DNA of 64,000 nucleotides from Crotophaga sulcirostris (Eukaryota > Chordata > Aves > Cuculiformes > Crotophagidae), in the NCBI GenBank assembly GCA_013397455.1, contig VYZB01000272.1, positions 487,337 through 551,336 on the forward strand, in the 5' to 3' direction. The position numbers and the translations under genes were made by a program. This document shows positions 26,036 to 38,412 of the stretch, one piece after another (the stretch's first letter is position 1; the number at the start of each line of letters is the position of its first letter). The notes below the pieces were generated by a model that was not told where the DNA came from, ran no database searches, and saw only the letters and a list, made by a program, of their open reading frames with translations.

Positions 26036-26350
26036 ATCACAGTATGAGAGTATTACAAGGTTGGAAAGGACCTCTGAGATCATNNNNNNNNNNNNNNNNN
26101 NNNNNNNNNNNNNNNNNNNNNNNNNNNNNNNNNTAACACCAACCCATCATCTAAAAAATGGCACTGAGTGCCTCATCCAATCTCCCCTTAAACACCTCCA
26201 GGGTTGGTGACTCCACCACCTCCCTGGGCAGCACATTCCAATGGCCAATCACCCTTTCAGTGAAGAACTTTTTCCTAATATCAAGCCTAAACTTTCCCTG
26301 ACGAAGCTTGAGTTCATGTCCTCTAGTTCTGGCACTGGTAACCTGAGGGG
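26036..26350 (-). mobile_element. CR1 LINE 3' fragment with ATACTGTG-type tail, interrupted by N
   Basis: The complement reads through the same blocks as the copy at 16352-16651: GGACATGAACTCAAGCTTCG, TTCTTCACTGAAAGGGTGAT and GATGAGGCACTCAGTGCCAT, with a CACAGTATGAGAGTATTAC tail. Sequence positions 26084-26133 are N. Confidence 0.88.
26084..26133. other. Assembly gap of 50 N inside a CR1 copy
   Basis: Fifty Ns break the CR1 exactly where its tail should read the AATGTTGGGTTATAGGTTGG region. The missing part can be placed within the element, so no gene is likely to be hidden. A round length of 50 suggests a placeholder. Confidence 0.95.
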
Positions 26351-27924
26351 TGGTAACTGGTAACTCCAGGGATGGCTGGATAAATGTGAAAGAACACAGT
26401 CTGATGGAGAGCCAGCTGTGTCATAGGGCTGGAAGGAGAGAGGGTCCACTCCTAATGTGACTTCAATGAGAACTGGAGATCTTGAAAAGTTGTTTCCAGA
26501 GCTCTAATAGATGTGCATTTAGACTTCTCAGAGTTTAGGAGAAAAGTACCCTTCACACAAAACTCGTCAGAACAAATGCTGTCAACGACAGAAAGCACCT
26601 GGGTGAGGGAAAAAAACTTGGTTCTTCATAAAACTAATGCAGGTGCTTCTCTTGGGATCAGTTCCTGAAGCACTTAAGTAGAGGGATGCCCAGGTACCAT
26701 CCCTGTGCACGACTGGACCAACCAGGAGATGCTAATGGCATGAATTTACACATGGTACCAGCATCCTCACACACACAAGGGCTGATGGAAAGTAAACGTG
26801 CCCTGGAATGTGGCAGACACCTCCAAAGAAGCTCTGTGAGAAGTCTTATTGGAGGCAATAGAGCAAAGCATCCTGACGCACACTGCAAAAACAAACAAGG
26901 AAAGGCTGGGAACTGATTCAGGTGACCCAGACATCACTTGGCAAAGGCCAGTACTTCACATAGCGTAGCACGTGGCTCCAGCTCTTTCCAGGTATTTTTT
27001 TCCCCCACAAGCCCCTTACCTGAGCATAATAATCCTTTTGCTTTGGTGTAGACTTAAGGAAGGTGTCCCTGGACATACCAAGATATGCAGCTTCTGAACT
27101 TCCTCAGGGTGCAAGACTTGACACAGAAAAACCTAAAATGCAAAAGCCCCCTTTCGTGATCATTTATACCTCTATAAAGAGAGGCAAAACAAATAACCTT
27201 TCACCAATCCAGTACTGTGGCATTTTACAGTCTTTTAGTGCAACAGGACGTTTGGGGAACAGAGAGTCAAAGCTGCTGGATGCCTATATGCAATTTATCT
27301 TGTTTTATTTTTTACTTCAGGTTTTATTAACATAACAGAAGAAGAGTCAGGGTATCAGAGCGCAGTCAAATGCTTCACACCAAGAATATTCAGAATTTTT
27401 TTCTGAAATCTTGTTATTTTCAAGCATTCAGTAGAAACCAAATGTCTCCATCAAGACTAGGCCATAAGCCACCCACAAAAATAAAGCATTGCTAAATAAA
27501 AACTGTCCCAATTCTTTTTTTCTGTCAGCAAACAAAACACCATCAGCTTGTTTACACAGAGCAGTAATCCGCTTTGCAATTAAGTAAGATAAAAATTCAA
27601 CAACTGATTTGCCACACAAATGGAGCATCTACCAAGCCAGCAGAAAGATGGGAACAGCTGATGCTCTCCAAGGAAAAGCACACAGCAGGTTAAATTGCAT
27701 TGCTTCTTGGTATAGAAAGAGGAACTACAATAAAAGAGCAACAGGGTATGAAGGGCCAACCAGCTCCATTTCCCTCTGAGAAGATGTTAGTAAGGATCAG
27801 AAACTGCCAGTCACTGCAGTACGTGGGTGCCAGACACAGGATAACCAGATCACTTGCAGTGAGAGTTTTCTAAATCTATAACCAGATTTATTAAAAAGTT
27901 AACTCCTTACTCAACACTGGAACT
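26351..27924. other. Intergenic, nothing recognised
   Basis: No supported gene or repeat. Confidence 0.35.
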
Positions 27925-28943
27925 ACAGTGCAGGGAATTAAATGGAGTTAAATCCAGTTGGAGACTGATCACCAGTGTTCTCAGGGTTCAGTGCTGGGTC
28001 CAGTCCTGTCCTGTCCAATATCTTTATTGATGATCTGGGTGAGGGGATTGAGTGCACCCTTAGTAAGTTTGCTGATGACACTAAGCTGGATAGAAGAGTT
28101 GATCTGCTTGAGGGCAGGAAGACTCTGCAGAGGGATCTGGACAGACTGGATCGATGGGCTGAGATCAACAGTATGAGGTTCAACAAGGCCAAGTGTCGAG
28201 TCCTGCACTTGGGACACAACAACCCAAGGCAGCGTTACAGACTTGGGGGAGAATGGCTGGAGAGCTCCCTGGCAGAGAAGGAGCTGGGGGTGTTGGTTGA
28301 CAGCGGCTGAATATGAACCAGCAGTGGCCCAGGTGGCCAAGAAGGCCAATGGCACCTTGGTTTGTATCGGAAACACTGTGGCCAGCAGGAGCAGGAAAGT
28401 GAAGTACAGGAGGCCCCTGTACTCCGCACTGGTGAGGTCCCACCTTGAGTACTGTGTTCATTTTTGGGCCCCTCACTACAAGAAGGACATTGTGATGCTG
28501 GAGCGTGTCCAGAGAAAGGAAACAAAGCTGGTGAAGGGGCTGGAGAAGTCTTATGAGGAGCGGCTGAGGGAGCTGGGACTGTTTACCTTAGAGAAGAGGA
28601 GGCTGAGGGGAGACCTCACCACTGTCTACAACTACCTGAAAGGAGGTTGTAGTGACATGAGTGTTGGTCTCTTCTCCTAAGTGACAGGTGATAGAATGAG
28701 AGGAAATGGCCTCAGGTTGCTTCAGGGGAGGCTCAGATTAGACATCAGGAAAAATTTCTTCACTGAAAGGGTGGTCAGGCACTGGCAGAGGCTGCCTGGG
28801 GAGGTGGTGGAGTCACCAACCCTGGAGGGCTTTAACAGACAAGTAGATAAGGAGCTCATGGATCTGGTTTAGTAGTGGGCAGGTACAGTTGGGCTTGATG
28901 ATCCAAAGGTCTTTTCCAACCAAGTGATTCTATGGTTCTATGA
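27925..28943 (+). pseudogene. CR1 LINE fragment carrying the end of the reverse transcriptase ORF
   Basis: The longest CR1 copy in the window (~1 kb). Around 27975-28310 it encodes the C-terminal part of the CR1 reverse transcriptase, including FADDTKL (the YADD-type catalytic motif in its FADD form) and [12 protein letters not shown]. After a frameshift near 28310 the reading continues in another frame ([32 protein letters not shown]). The 3' end is complete (GTGATTCTATGGTTCTATGAA). It is 5'-truncated and frameshifted, so it is non-autonomous. Endonuclease and most RT motifs are absent. Confidence 0.92.
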
Positions 28944-30053
28944 ATTGCTCCTGGTGCTACCCCTGGGCAAAGCAAAGGGAATGACTCGCTCTTTTGCGCC
29001 GCTACCGGCTGAAGCCAAGGTTTGCCTTGATCGCTGTCTCAGAACACATCAAGCACAGTGTTGGTGTTCATATAACAGAGAATGATAACTAAAGTCCCAG
29101 AAAACTACTATAAATATGACCTATTTGTTGTCAGGAGAATTGGATAGTCGGTCAAAGGCGGATCAGCCAGTAAAGGGAATGACAGCATGGGGTGAAAATC
29201 TCTCTGCTTTTGAACATTTCCAAATGTGAGGCATTAGGGCTCAGCCTTTTATGGAGAGAGGTAGACTACAGGCTAACATCCAAGCACAGTTTCACTTTTG
29301 GATCAAACTATTGGATTAGAAATGTTCCAATTATTTCCAGCCATCTTTTCATAAAGCATCAGTCCTGTGGGTATTTGCTCTGTGTGGAACCAGGACCAGT
29401 TTAAGATGGGGACCCTGAGCCAGGCATTGGGGATCTGCATAGTGAGGGCACATTGCTATTGTTTGGAGAAATGCTCATTGACCAAATTTATAAAAATCCA
29501 ACATTAAGTAAATCAACATGTTTTTAAGAAAATTTCAGTTTCAAAATATGAGATCTTGTAACCTTAACTTTTCTGTCTGTTATTCACTGTGAGTAGGCAG
29601 AATTCTTGCAGTTGTGATTTTTTGACAACCTTCATATATCTAGTCAGAATTCTTTGTTTCTGGAACCTTTCTATGTTGTCATGGAAATTATCATCATGTC
29701 CCTAAGACTAGGATAACAATTTTATGACAAATTACAGGAGATAGGGAAGGAGAGCATTTTGGCATATGACAATACTTACAAGGAAAAAAAATTCACACAA
29801 CATTTTTGCACCCTTAAAAGGCATCCAATTAAAGATTACTCCCAAGTCTCTGCCAATTCTTTACAATGAGGCAAGTCTAAAATTTCACAATCTGCAGAAG
29901 GGGTTTTTTTCACAAGATTCGATATGGGGCAGCCCGTGCAGTCCAGGGAAGATTGGCCAAGCCATCTCCAGCTGCTTCCAACCATTCCCCCTGGGCATCA
30001 TGCACTGAAGCCTAAGAACAAAGCATATCACAACATAAAGATCTCATTGAGAT
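28944..30053. other. Intergenic, nothing recognised
   Basis: The first 200 bases include a CpG-bearing patch (TTTTGCGCCGCTACCGGCTG, near 28993) and a TATAAATA near 29110, which look unlike the AT-rich surroundings. No family was recognised. Confidence 0.3.
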
Positions 30054-30165
30054 CATAGAATCATAGAATCATTAAAGTTGTAGAAGACGTCTAAGATCAT
30101 CCAGTACCTGAATCTTGGAGAGTATGTCTGCCATATGCACCCTGTGCAATCACCAGGTCCATAAC
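30054..30165 (-). mobile_element. CR1 LINE 3'-terminal fragment
   Basis: CATAGAATCATAGAATCATT, AAAGTTGTAGAAGACGTC and TAAGATCATCCAGTACC, continuing to about 30165. The AAAGTTG-AGAAGAC-TCTAAGATCATC form differs from the other copies, so it is another, older subfamily. Confidence 0.8.
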
Positions 30166-30599
30166 CCTTTATAAAATTTTTTCTACCTGAAAATCATTTG
30201 AACACTACCCAACACAGAATTTTAACAACAGGGGAAACTCTTTTGAAAAGTGTTGTGGAAACTGATTTTAGCAAAGGAAAGATGCTCTCCCTCCCTATTG
30301 CTATACTATAAACTTTACAGGGGTGTCCCAGGCAACTGGCAAGCAAAGAAAATCTCCTAGAAGTCAGAGACCCATTGTTCCAGGCTGTATTCTAGGCTGT
30401 ATGTGCTGCCTTATGAGCTCTAAAAGGGCATTTTCTCAAAGAAGATGATTCTGTTTCTGTGAAGGAACCATGTTCACATGCAACTTTCAAAGCAAAGGGA
30501 TTTAGTCAGGCATGAAAATTTTTGTATTGGCACAGAAAGTTAGAAAAATAGACAGTTTGGGTTGAGAATAGTTTTCAGGAAGTCATTTCAGGGGGTCAG

Positions 30600-31150
30600 C
30601 AGGTTGAGAGATGGGGTTCTCTGCTCTTGTAAGATTTCACCTGGAGCCCTGAGTTCAGTTCTAGAGTTCTTAACACAGGAAGGACATGGAGCTGTTGGAG
30701 TAAGTCCAGAGAAGGCCACAGACATGATCTGAGGGCTGGATCATGTACAAGGACAGGGTGAGAGTGCTGGGGTTGTTCAGCCTGGAGATGAGAATGCTGT
30801 GGGGAGACCTCAGAGCAGCCTCCCAGTACTGAGAGGGGCTCCAGGAAAGCTGGGGAGGGGCTCCTGATCAGGGAGTGCAGGGATAGGATGAGGTGGAACA
30901 GTTTTCAGCTGCAAGAGAGGAGATTGAGTTGAGATCTTAGGGAGAAACATGTTCTTGTGAAGGTGGTGAGACACTGGCCCAGGTTTCCCAGAGAAGTGGT
31001 GCCTGCCCCATCCCTGGAGGTGTTCAAGGCCAGGTTGGATGGGTCTTTGAGCCCCCTGATGAAGTGGGAGGTGTCCCTGCCCATGGCAGGGGATTGGAAC
31101 TGTTTGGATTTTGAGGTCCCTGCTGACCCAAACCGTTCTGTGATTCTATG
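30600..31150 (+). mobile_element. CR1 LINE fragment with intact 3' end
   Basis: TTTCACCTGGAGCCCTGAG, GGAAGGACATGGAGCTGTTG, GGGCTCCAGGAAAGCTGGGG and TGCCCATGGCAGGGGATTGG, then TTCTGTGATTCTATGATT. Same family as the copies at 12.2 and 21.6 kb. Open frames on both strands here are CR1 shadows. Confidence 0.9.
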
Positions 31151-31707
31151 ATTTTGAGTTGCCAGATCTAAAGCAGGTTTCTGCTGCCCCACGAATCAAG
31201 CAAGCTCCAAAAGTCAGAGCACAAAGAGACCTAAAGCCAGCTTCACCCTCACCAGGCTTATTGGATAGGAGAACCAAAAGGTAATAGGATACTAAACAAT
31301 CTGTTGCTTTCTAAAACTTCAACCCTGCCACCTTTCACGGTTACCTTGACTCACTGACTGGAATACTAAAGAATGTAAAATTTCTGCTACTTTCCATGTA
31401 GGGCATGACTAGTTGATCTATAAACATAAATAGTAGTTCTGCAACTGTCTAGAAAACAAAAATACTTAAGATGATTCATAAAAACAAATTTGATATTTCT
31501 GGTCTTTCTAAAGTGAAAAGAAAATGGTAAAAATTAAACTTAGAAAAATGTCCAGAACTTGTTTTGTCTTTTTTTTTTAACCCCTGGAGAGACACGGTTC
31601 ATGACTTTGGTTTTCAGGCTATTTTTTAAAAACTAATTTGAACTTTTTTTTTATTTTGCAGTGAGGACAACACAACAGGGCATGGAGTCAAAGTGTTTCA
31701 GTGGTGC

Positions 31708-31783
31708 AGTGCCAGTGCTAGGTTTACAGTTGGACTCCATGATCTTAAGGGATTTTTCTGGCATAAAGTATTCTATGATTCTG
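31708..31783 (+). mobile_element. Short CR1 3'-terminal fragment
   Basis: CAGTTGGACTCCATGATCTTAAGGG is followed by AGTATTCTATGATTCTGTC. Only the last ~75 bases of a diverged CR1 remain. Confidence 0.72.
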
Positions 31784-34700
31784 TCTGATTTCTTTTAGTC
31801 CTGTTCTTTGAGACTTGATGAATGAGACCCTGCATAAAAAAAACCTCTTACTAATGAACTAAAAATATGTTTATTGTTGTTTTTTTCTAATATTGATATG
31901 CAAAACTGTAACTCCTTCAAGAATCTGGAGTTTCAAAATCTGCTTTTCCTTACTACTTTCTAATTAGCAAAAACACTTCTTTCCCTTGCAAGAAGGAAGA
32001 TTTTTCACACTAAAAGAGATTTGTCCAAATGTGATGGCCCTAAAATAACCCAGATAAGATGCCAGGTGCTGAGTGTTGCCTGTCACACGGTTTGGGGTGT
32101 TCCAGCAGCTGTTCCAGCCGTTTGCTGCAGAGGGCAGGCACTGACAGTGATGTGAGGCTGCAGCCCCAGCAAGCTGTGGTTCATGGAAGGGCTGAACCCA
32201 GAAAAGTAGAGTGTGTTTTAAGAGCATCACTTCCTAATGTGTAGGTATGATAAAAGCTCTCCAAAAGGCAAGCATTGCAGCTGACACAAAAAGAAGGAAG
32301 CTCACCCCCGAGGGATGAAACCTCCTACTGGAAAAACAAACCAAATCCCTTATTTTCTTCCTGTTGGAGAGTTACTAATTTCAGTCCAATTATTTATTTC
32401 AGAGGAATAAAGAAACTTCCATGTCTGAAAAACCACACAGAAAAGTAGTTTGACATAAACCACCCTGCCCCTGGTAGTGGAGTCAGCTCTGAAGAAGCTG
32501 TGCTGTTGGGGTTAGGGTGGCTTTGAAGATGCTGGTTAAAGGCCTGGGCAGAAGGACTGGGAAAGACAAACAAGCCTCAAAGGCACACCAGCCCCCCAGA
32601 CCTGATAGCATCCTTTAATCTCTTCAAAAGAGTGCAGGGCTGTTTGATATTCACTTTTCCTCCTTGAATTTGGAAACATGTAAACAGAGAGCTGGGCCAG
32701 CAGCCTTGAGGTGAATGGAGATGGCAAAGGGAAGTGGGAGGTACGGGGCACAGCTGGCCTGGCTGCTGTCAAATGGGAACGCCTTGCTGGTCCTGGCCCT
32801 GCAGATCAAACAAAAGATACAGCCCCTTGGGGAATATATGACTATACACATTGGGGAACTTCCTGGCCTGGTACAAGGTCACTGGACAGGATTTCGTGCC
32901 AGACTCCTCTGCAAGCTGTTGGGATTTTGTTGCAATTCTTGAGAGTCGTCCAGCTTCTCCGACTGACCTCGCTCCTGGAATTTGCTGTGCATACATGCAG
33001 CGCTCAGCTTTTGTAATAAGGAGTATGCTTTAAACAACTGAAGAAGATAAACCAAAAACCATAGCTCTGAAGGATGCAAATCCAGGAAGAAAGCAAAAAT
33101 AACCCAGTGTTTATTATTTTTAGGTTAGGGAGAATTTTATGAAACATCTTATAGTTGGGTGCCTGACTCATGATACTTAAAAGCTTAAGGATGTCAAACC
33201 TATAATTATTTACCAGTGGGAAATCAAAGAGAAACACCAATTTTCATAAACCTCAAGTTTCAGGATGTAAGCCAATCTCTGCTTGCACCCAGAGCCTCTT
33301 TTTGAAGTAGGTTATTTTAGAAAGGCTCTTTATGGAATAACCCTCTGAAACACCCTGTCCTGATGGCTGCTGGGATGGCAAATGAGTAAATGAGGCACTG
33401 GTCAGATGGCTTAGCAGTTCCTCCAGCAGAAAGGTGCCGGCCGACCAAAATACGTGGGCAGCAAAACATGTGAATAATTCTTCCACAAGCTCAGTGAAGC
33501 CACCCCATCAATCCTGTGGTGTCACCACTTCTGTTGCTACTCTGTTAGAAAATAATGGGGGAAAAATTACTTTGCCTGAGCTTCTGTGAGAAGATATTTC
33601 TCCCCAGAGCCCTTCAACAAGAGAAATTTCTCATCATGCTCCACAGCCCTCACTCAGCCTTCCTTTAAAGTACCTTTGTACACATCTCACAGAACTTTTA
33701 CAACAGTTACTGCTCTGCAAAACAAATTCCTATTGCCTTCTTGCCCTTGCTCTGCTTTCCAATCAGATTCCGTCTCCTTCCTTCTCACTTGAAATTGGGG
33801 TCACTTTGTCTGTTTCCCAGTACTGACAATGCAGAGCAGGGCTTGTAAATCCCATCACTGCTACCAGAAAGACTCCAAGGGCAGAAAAGCTAAGGAAAAC
33901 CCATCTTCGGTTAGTGAAGTCTTTCCCTTCCCCAAATTTTTAACGTTCAGGTCGGATTAGATTCGAGGCTCCTCTCTGAATGCAGCCACTTTTGCAAACA
34001 GGGCTCCACTGCAAAGCAAGGGAGGATGGTAGAAACAAGAGATCTAAAGGCTCCTGCCTGAGCACTTGCAGGCTTCTTCCCTTTGCTTTATGAGGGTGCC
34101 TTACATGAAAAGGAACCTTGCAGTTTAAAGGTCGTACCTGTCTGCAGCTGGCTGTGAAAGGCTGCCCATGAAAATGTTTCAGCAGTGAGAGAGTGGTTGG
34201 GTGGAGATGGCCTCTGCGCAGCCCCTCTGCGCTATTGTCTCTTGAATAGATTTGGAAGCCTCTTCCTTGAGGAGTGGATCTTTTCTCCTTCTCTGCTACT
34301 GACCTCTCCCACTTTCATGTTTTCTGCTTCAGAGCCATGCTGCTTTGCTAGCCAGGTCAGCACAAGGTCAGGACTTGTGACATGAGGTTAATGTAGTTGT
34401 TAAGTAACAACATGGGTCTTTTCAATAGCATGAATATTCCACCCCTCCCTCTCCCAGACACACACATGCTTTCTGTCTCCTGGCTGAAGCCTCAGCGGAA
34501 GACCTGTGTAATGCAAGGGCAATTGTGAGAGACTCTTGGACAATGTGCAGGACAATACACATTTCAATTACTACACATGCAGCAAAATAAGCTATTTAAT
34601 ATGTAGCATCGAAAGATTTCAAATCACTTTACAATTGGGCAAATATTGTGACTGCCTTTTGATAGCTGAAACTGAATAATAAATATGGACTGTACCGTTG

Positions 34701-37051
34701 ACACCACATTGTGAACAAGAATAGAAAAGTGCACATTGACTCAGACCTCTGAATCTGCAGAACACCTGCAGTATTGATTGACTTGAAAGAGGGTCTGCAT
34801 ATGCTTAGGAAACAGCTTAGGGGATCTGGATGAGATGTTTGGAGATGGAGATGTGAAAATCATGGAATTGTATCTCAAGTTGGCAGATTTTTGCAGTCAA
34901 AACATTTTGATGTGGGAGTTATCTTTGGGGGATGAGAAGGAAGAGGGAGATGAAAGAAGGTTTTAGAAAGAGTCAAGCCAAGGTGCACCAATTTTTTTCC
35001 TACCCTCTTCTTACAAACTGCTAACAAACCCATTGCTGGAACAATATCTTAACAGATGACACTTCTATTCAGAAAGATGACATTTCTTAACAGGCATTTC
35101 TATTTTCTGTGCTTCAGATGATCTTACTCCATGTAGATTGTAACTGTCCAACAGGATACTGGATCAGATATTAGCATCATAATATGGTACAAGAACCCTA
35201 TTTGATAACCACATGTAAGTGTGAAAAGGACAATAGTTAGGCCTAGGGAAGAGAAATCCTACCAACTGTCTGCTTTGCTAATGACACAGCTTTGTCTGTG
35301 TCTCTGGATTCTGGAAGGGCTCTCAGAATAGCTATTTACCTACCTCACTTAATCTGATGGGAACCTTTTGATCTCAGCTGGATCTGACCACTCAGTTTAC
35401 AAAGTACTATTAAAGGCAGACAAAGCCTCTGGAAAACAAATCTTTCAAATCAGAAGACCCTTGAAAAGAAGCCCAGTGATCATAAATCAGAAACCTGCAA
35501 CTTTAATGACTAGGATTTTTAATCTGAGATTGCCCCTGAAAGGAGAAAGGGGCTGAGGCAAGCTGTACTGGGTATCTGGCTCTAAATTTGAATCAGAGCA
35601 GCAAAACAAAGCAAATCAAACAGTACAACTTCCTTCCAAGAAATGAGAATCCAAGTGTCTTAGTTTAACAATATCTATCTGCAATAATCACACAGACGCA
35701 GACTTGCAAACTCCTGCTACTGAGTATGTCGAATTTATAAACCACCAGGTATTTCACAGCTACATTTCAGTTTGACAGAGCTATCAGGAAAAGAAAGCAG
35801 ACCTCATTCCTCCGGAAAAGTAAATGTCAAATCATTTTGAAATTGTTATTATTGTCAGAACTGGGAATACAATGCAATTTGGGGCTGCAGTGTAAGTTGC
35901 AAAGCTATAGCTTAGCATTCATAGCCAACACTAACCAGCAGAAATACAAATTCAGAGCTGAATTCCTCTTTGATGCAAGTGTCTCTGGAGAGTGCAGTAC
36001 TCAGGAAATGCTGTATCACAAGGTGACACATCCTAGTCACTAGAGATGTCCCAGGTGTCCAGGACAGGAAAGGAAATGAAGCCGGGTTGTTTTTCTCTTC
36101 AGTTCAGTTGTTACCCAGCTGATGGGTGCAGTGGTGAAGCAATGGAACGAGTCCCAGAGGACCAGAACCTCTCAAGAACTGCCCCGCTTTTGTTTCAGAC
36201 CTCCAATGGACTATCTGAGATGAACACAGAAAATAAATACATTCATTTACTATTTTGTGTACAGGCTAAAGTGTTATTTCAGAATCTCTTTTGTGTTGCT
36301 TGATAAGTGACAGCCTTATTATTCTTGGTGGGTCTTATGTTTTAAGGAAACCAAAGGTACCAGGTTTGGCTTTAGACAGCTGTCACTAAAATAGCTTTAA
36401 AAGCAACTGCGATGTTTTATGTAGGCTTCCATGAACTTACAGCAGCTGCCCAGTTATAAAGCAGCCTACAAAACATCTGTGAGAGGCCCCAGAGAAAGCA
36501 GTTGGTTCCTGTGTGCCACAGGTGGGTAGACAGCAGGCGAGTTAATCACAGCAGGGCAATTAGGGGCCCAAGGGAACCTAGGCTTTTCTTTCCTAAAGAT
36601 ACAGCAAACCGTTTATGAGAGAGAATGGTCAGAACCAGATATGGGGAAAACTACAGTCAGCACAATCTCTGCCTCCTTCTCCTGTGCTCTGCAGGGGATT
36701 TCAAGCCTTGACTTGCTGCTGCTCGTTTCTTCCAGTTATGCTAACTTCCCATTGTATTCCAGCCTCACCAAAGGGCTCAGGTCCTGGGGGCTCCTCTCTG
36801 AATTCCAGCTAGGAGTGACTAAAGTGGGCCTGGATCCACCAGGCATATATTACCTCTAGCCCATGACAATATTTTCTTCCCAATCTTTTCTTCAGCAGAG
36901 CAATTCTTCCTCTTTCTTGGAAGAGAATAAGACAATGCTCGTTCTCCCTCTCTTATTATTTCTGGTGTTAGAATCTTCCTCGAGGGTCTCACTGTTGATC
37001 TGTGATCCCTGCAAAATCTTTGTGTCATCTGTCAATCAATACTTAAAAACA
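31784..37051. other. Intergenic, no supported gene
   Basis: About 5 kb of unassigned sequence. Overlapping open frames near 32.5-33.1 kb lie in both strands and have no recognisable domain. No transposable element was recognised. Confidence 0.35.
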
Positions 37052-37152
37052 AATCACAGTTTTGGCTGGAAAAGACCTTTAGGATCACTGAATCCAACTG
37101 TTGATCCAGCCCTGCTAAGTCTGCCACCAGACCATGCCACAATGCTAGACCA
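37052..37152 (-). mobile_element. Diverged CR1 3' fragment (CR1-Y-like)
   Basis: AATCACAGTTTTGGCTGG, AAAAGACCTTTAGGATCACTG and AATCCAACTGTTGATCCAGC, then CTGCTAAGTCTGCCACCAGACC. This matches the pattern of old CR1-Y-type 3' ends (ATCATTGAGTCCAACCATT... AAGTCCACCACTAAACCATG). Assignment to subfamily is from memory of the family pattern. Confidence 0.7.
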
Positions 37153-37997
37153 TAGTCTAGTGACTATTGAAATTATAATATGTTTTGTCCAAGTGCTGAT
37201 TGTTGGGGGAAATATTTCTGTCAAGGATCTAAACACCAAGCAGGGAGATAAATTACTTACAATGGCCTATGTGTGTCACATTAGGATGGAATAGAAATTA
37301 GGTAGAATAGTAAAAATTATATAAGTACAAAAATGGTTCTGAAGGGGCATCTATCCCTGACAGTGTTCTGTGTCTGAGCACTTGATGTTATTTTGCATGG
37401 CATCTTTCATAATGTAATAAGATGTCATCAGGCTTTTGAACCAATGAAATAAAAAACTTTTTTTTTAATATATGATGATGAGAAATTAAGGAATAAAATA
37501 GCTTTTAATTGTGAGTACTTTAAGCAAAGACAAAATTTTGTTACTGAAATAGATTTCCAAAATTAATATATGGAGACAAGGGTAACTGGGTAACATGCTA
37601 TGCATTTATAGAACCAGACAAGAGCTCTAGGACAGAGCCTAGTACAGAAACACGCCAGCAGAGGGTATTCCTAGTTCAAATATCCCAGCACCAGAGTGCA
37701 CTGTGATGCTCCTCTGGGCAGGAGAGTGCTGGAAGACAGCAAGGGACCTTCAAGAGGGAATGAAAGAATGCCCATAGCTTCTTACCACTCTTTGTCACTA
37801 CAGAGCTTCATCAGGAGCAGCTGTGGGTAATGTAGCTAGGAAAAGAACGTACATCAAATTTTGAAAATGTTGCCAAAGATAGGGATTTATAGGGTGCTTC
37901 CATAAACCGGCTCTTTAGCCCTCAGTCTTCCAGGGCACACAGAAGGTCATCACTATGACAAAACAGCCAGATTGATGAAACTATCATAAATGGATTT
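37153..37997. other. Intergenic, nothing recognised
   Basis: AT-rich, with a T-run near 37460. No gene or repeat recognised. Confidence 0.35.
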
Positions 37998-38412
37998 CAT
38001 AGAATCATAGAATTGCTTGGTTGGAAAAGACACTTGAGATCATCAAGCCTAACAGTACCTGTCCACTGCTAAACAAGATCCCTGGTCACTTCATCTACCT
38101 GTCTTTAAACCACCGCCCTGGGTAGCCTCTGCCAGTGCCTGAGAACCATTTAAGTGAGAAATTTTTTCCTCATGTCTAATCTGAGCCTCCCATGAAGCAA
38201 CCTGAAGCCGTTTCCTCTTGTCCTATCACCTTTCACTTGGGAGAAGAGACCAGCACCCACCTTGCTACAACCTCCTTTCAGGTAGTTGTAGACAGTGAGG
38301 AGGTCTCCCCTCATCCTCCTTTTCCCTAGGCTAAACAACCCCAGGTCCCTCAGCTGCTCCTCATAAGACTTGTTCTCCAGCCCCTTCACCAGCTTCTTTG
38401 TCTTTCTCTTCT
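37998..38412 (-). mobile_element. CR1 LINE fragment with intact 3' end
   Basis: CATAGAATCATAGAATTGCTTGG starts the complement of the CR1 tail. It continues through GGTTGGAAAAGACACTTGAG, CTTGTCCTATCACCTTTCAC, GACAGTGAGGAGGTCTCCCC and CCCCTTCACCAGCTTCTTTG. The minus-strand frame at 38150-38551 is the tail of CR1 ORF2 ([20 protein letters not shown]) fused to chance sequence. Confidence 0.9.
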
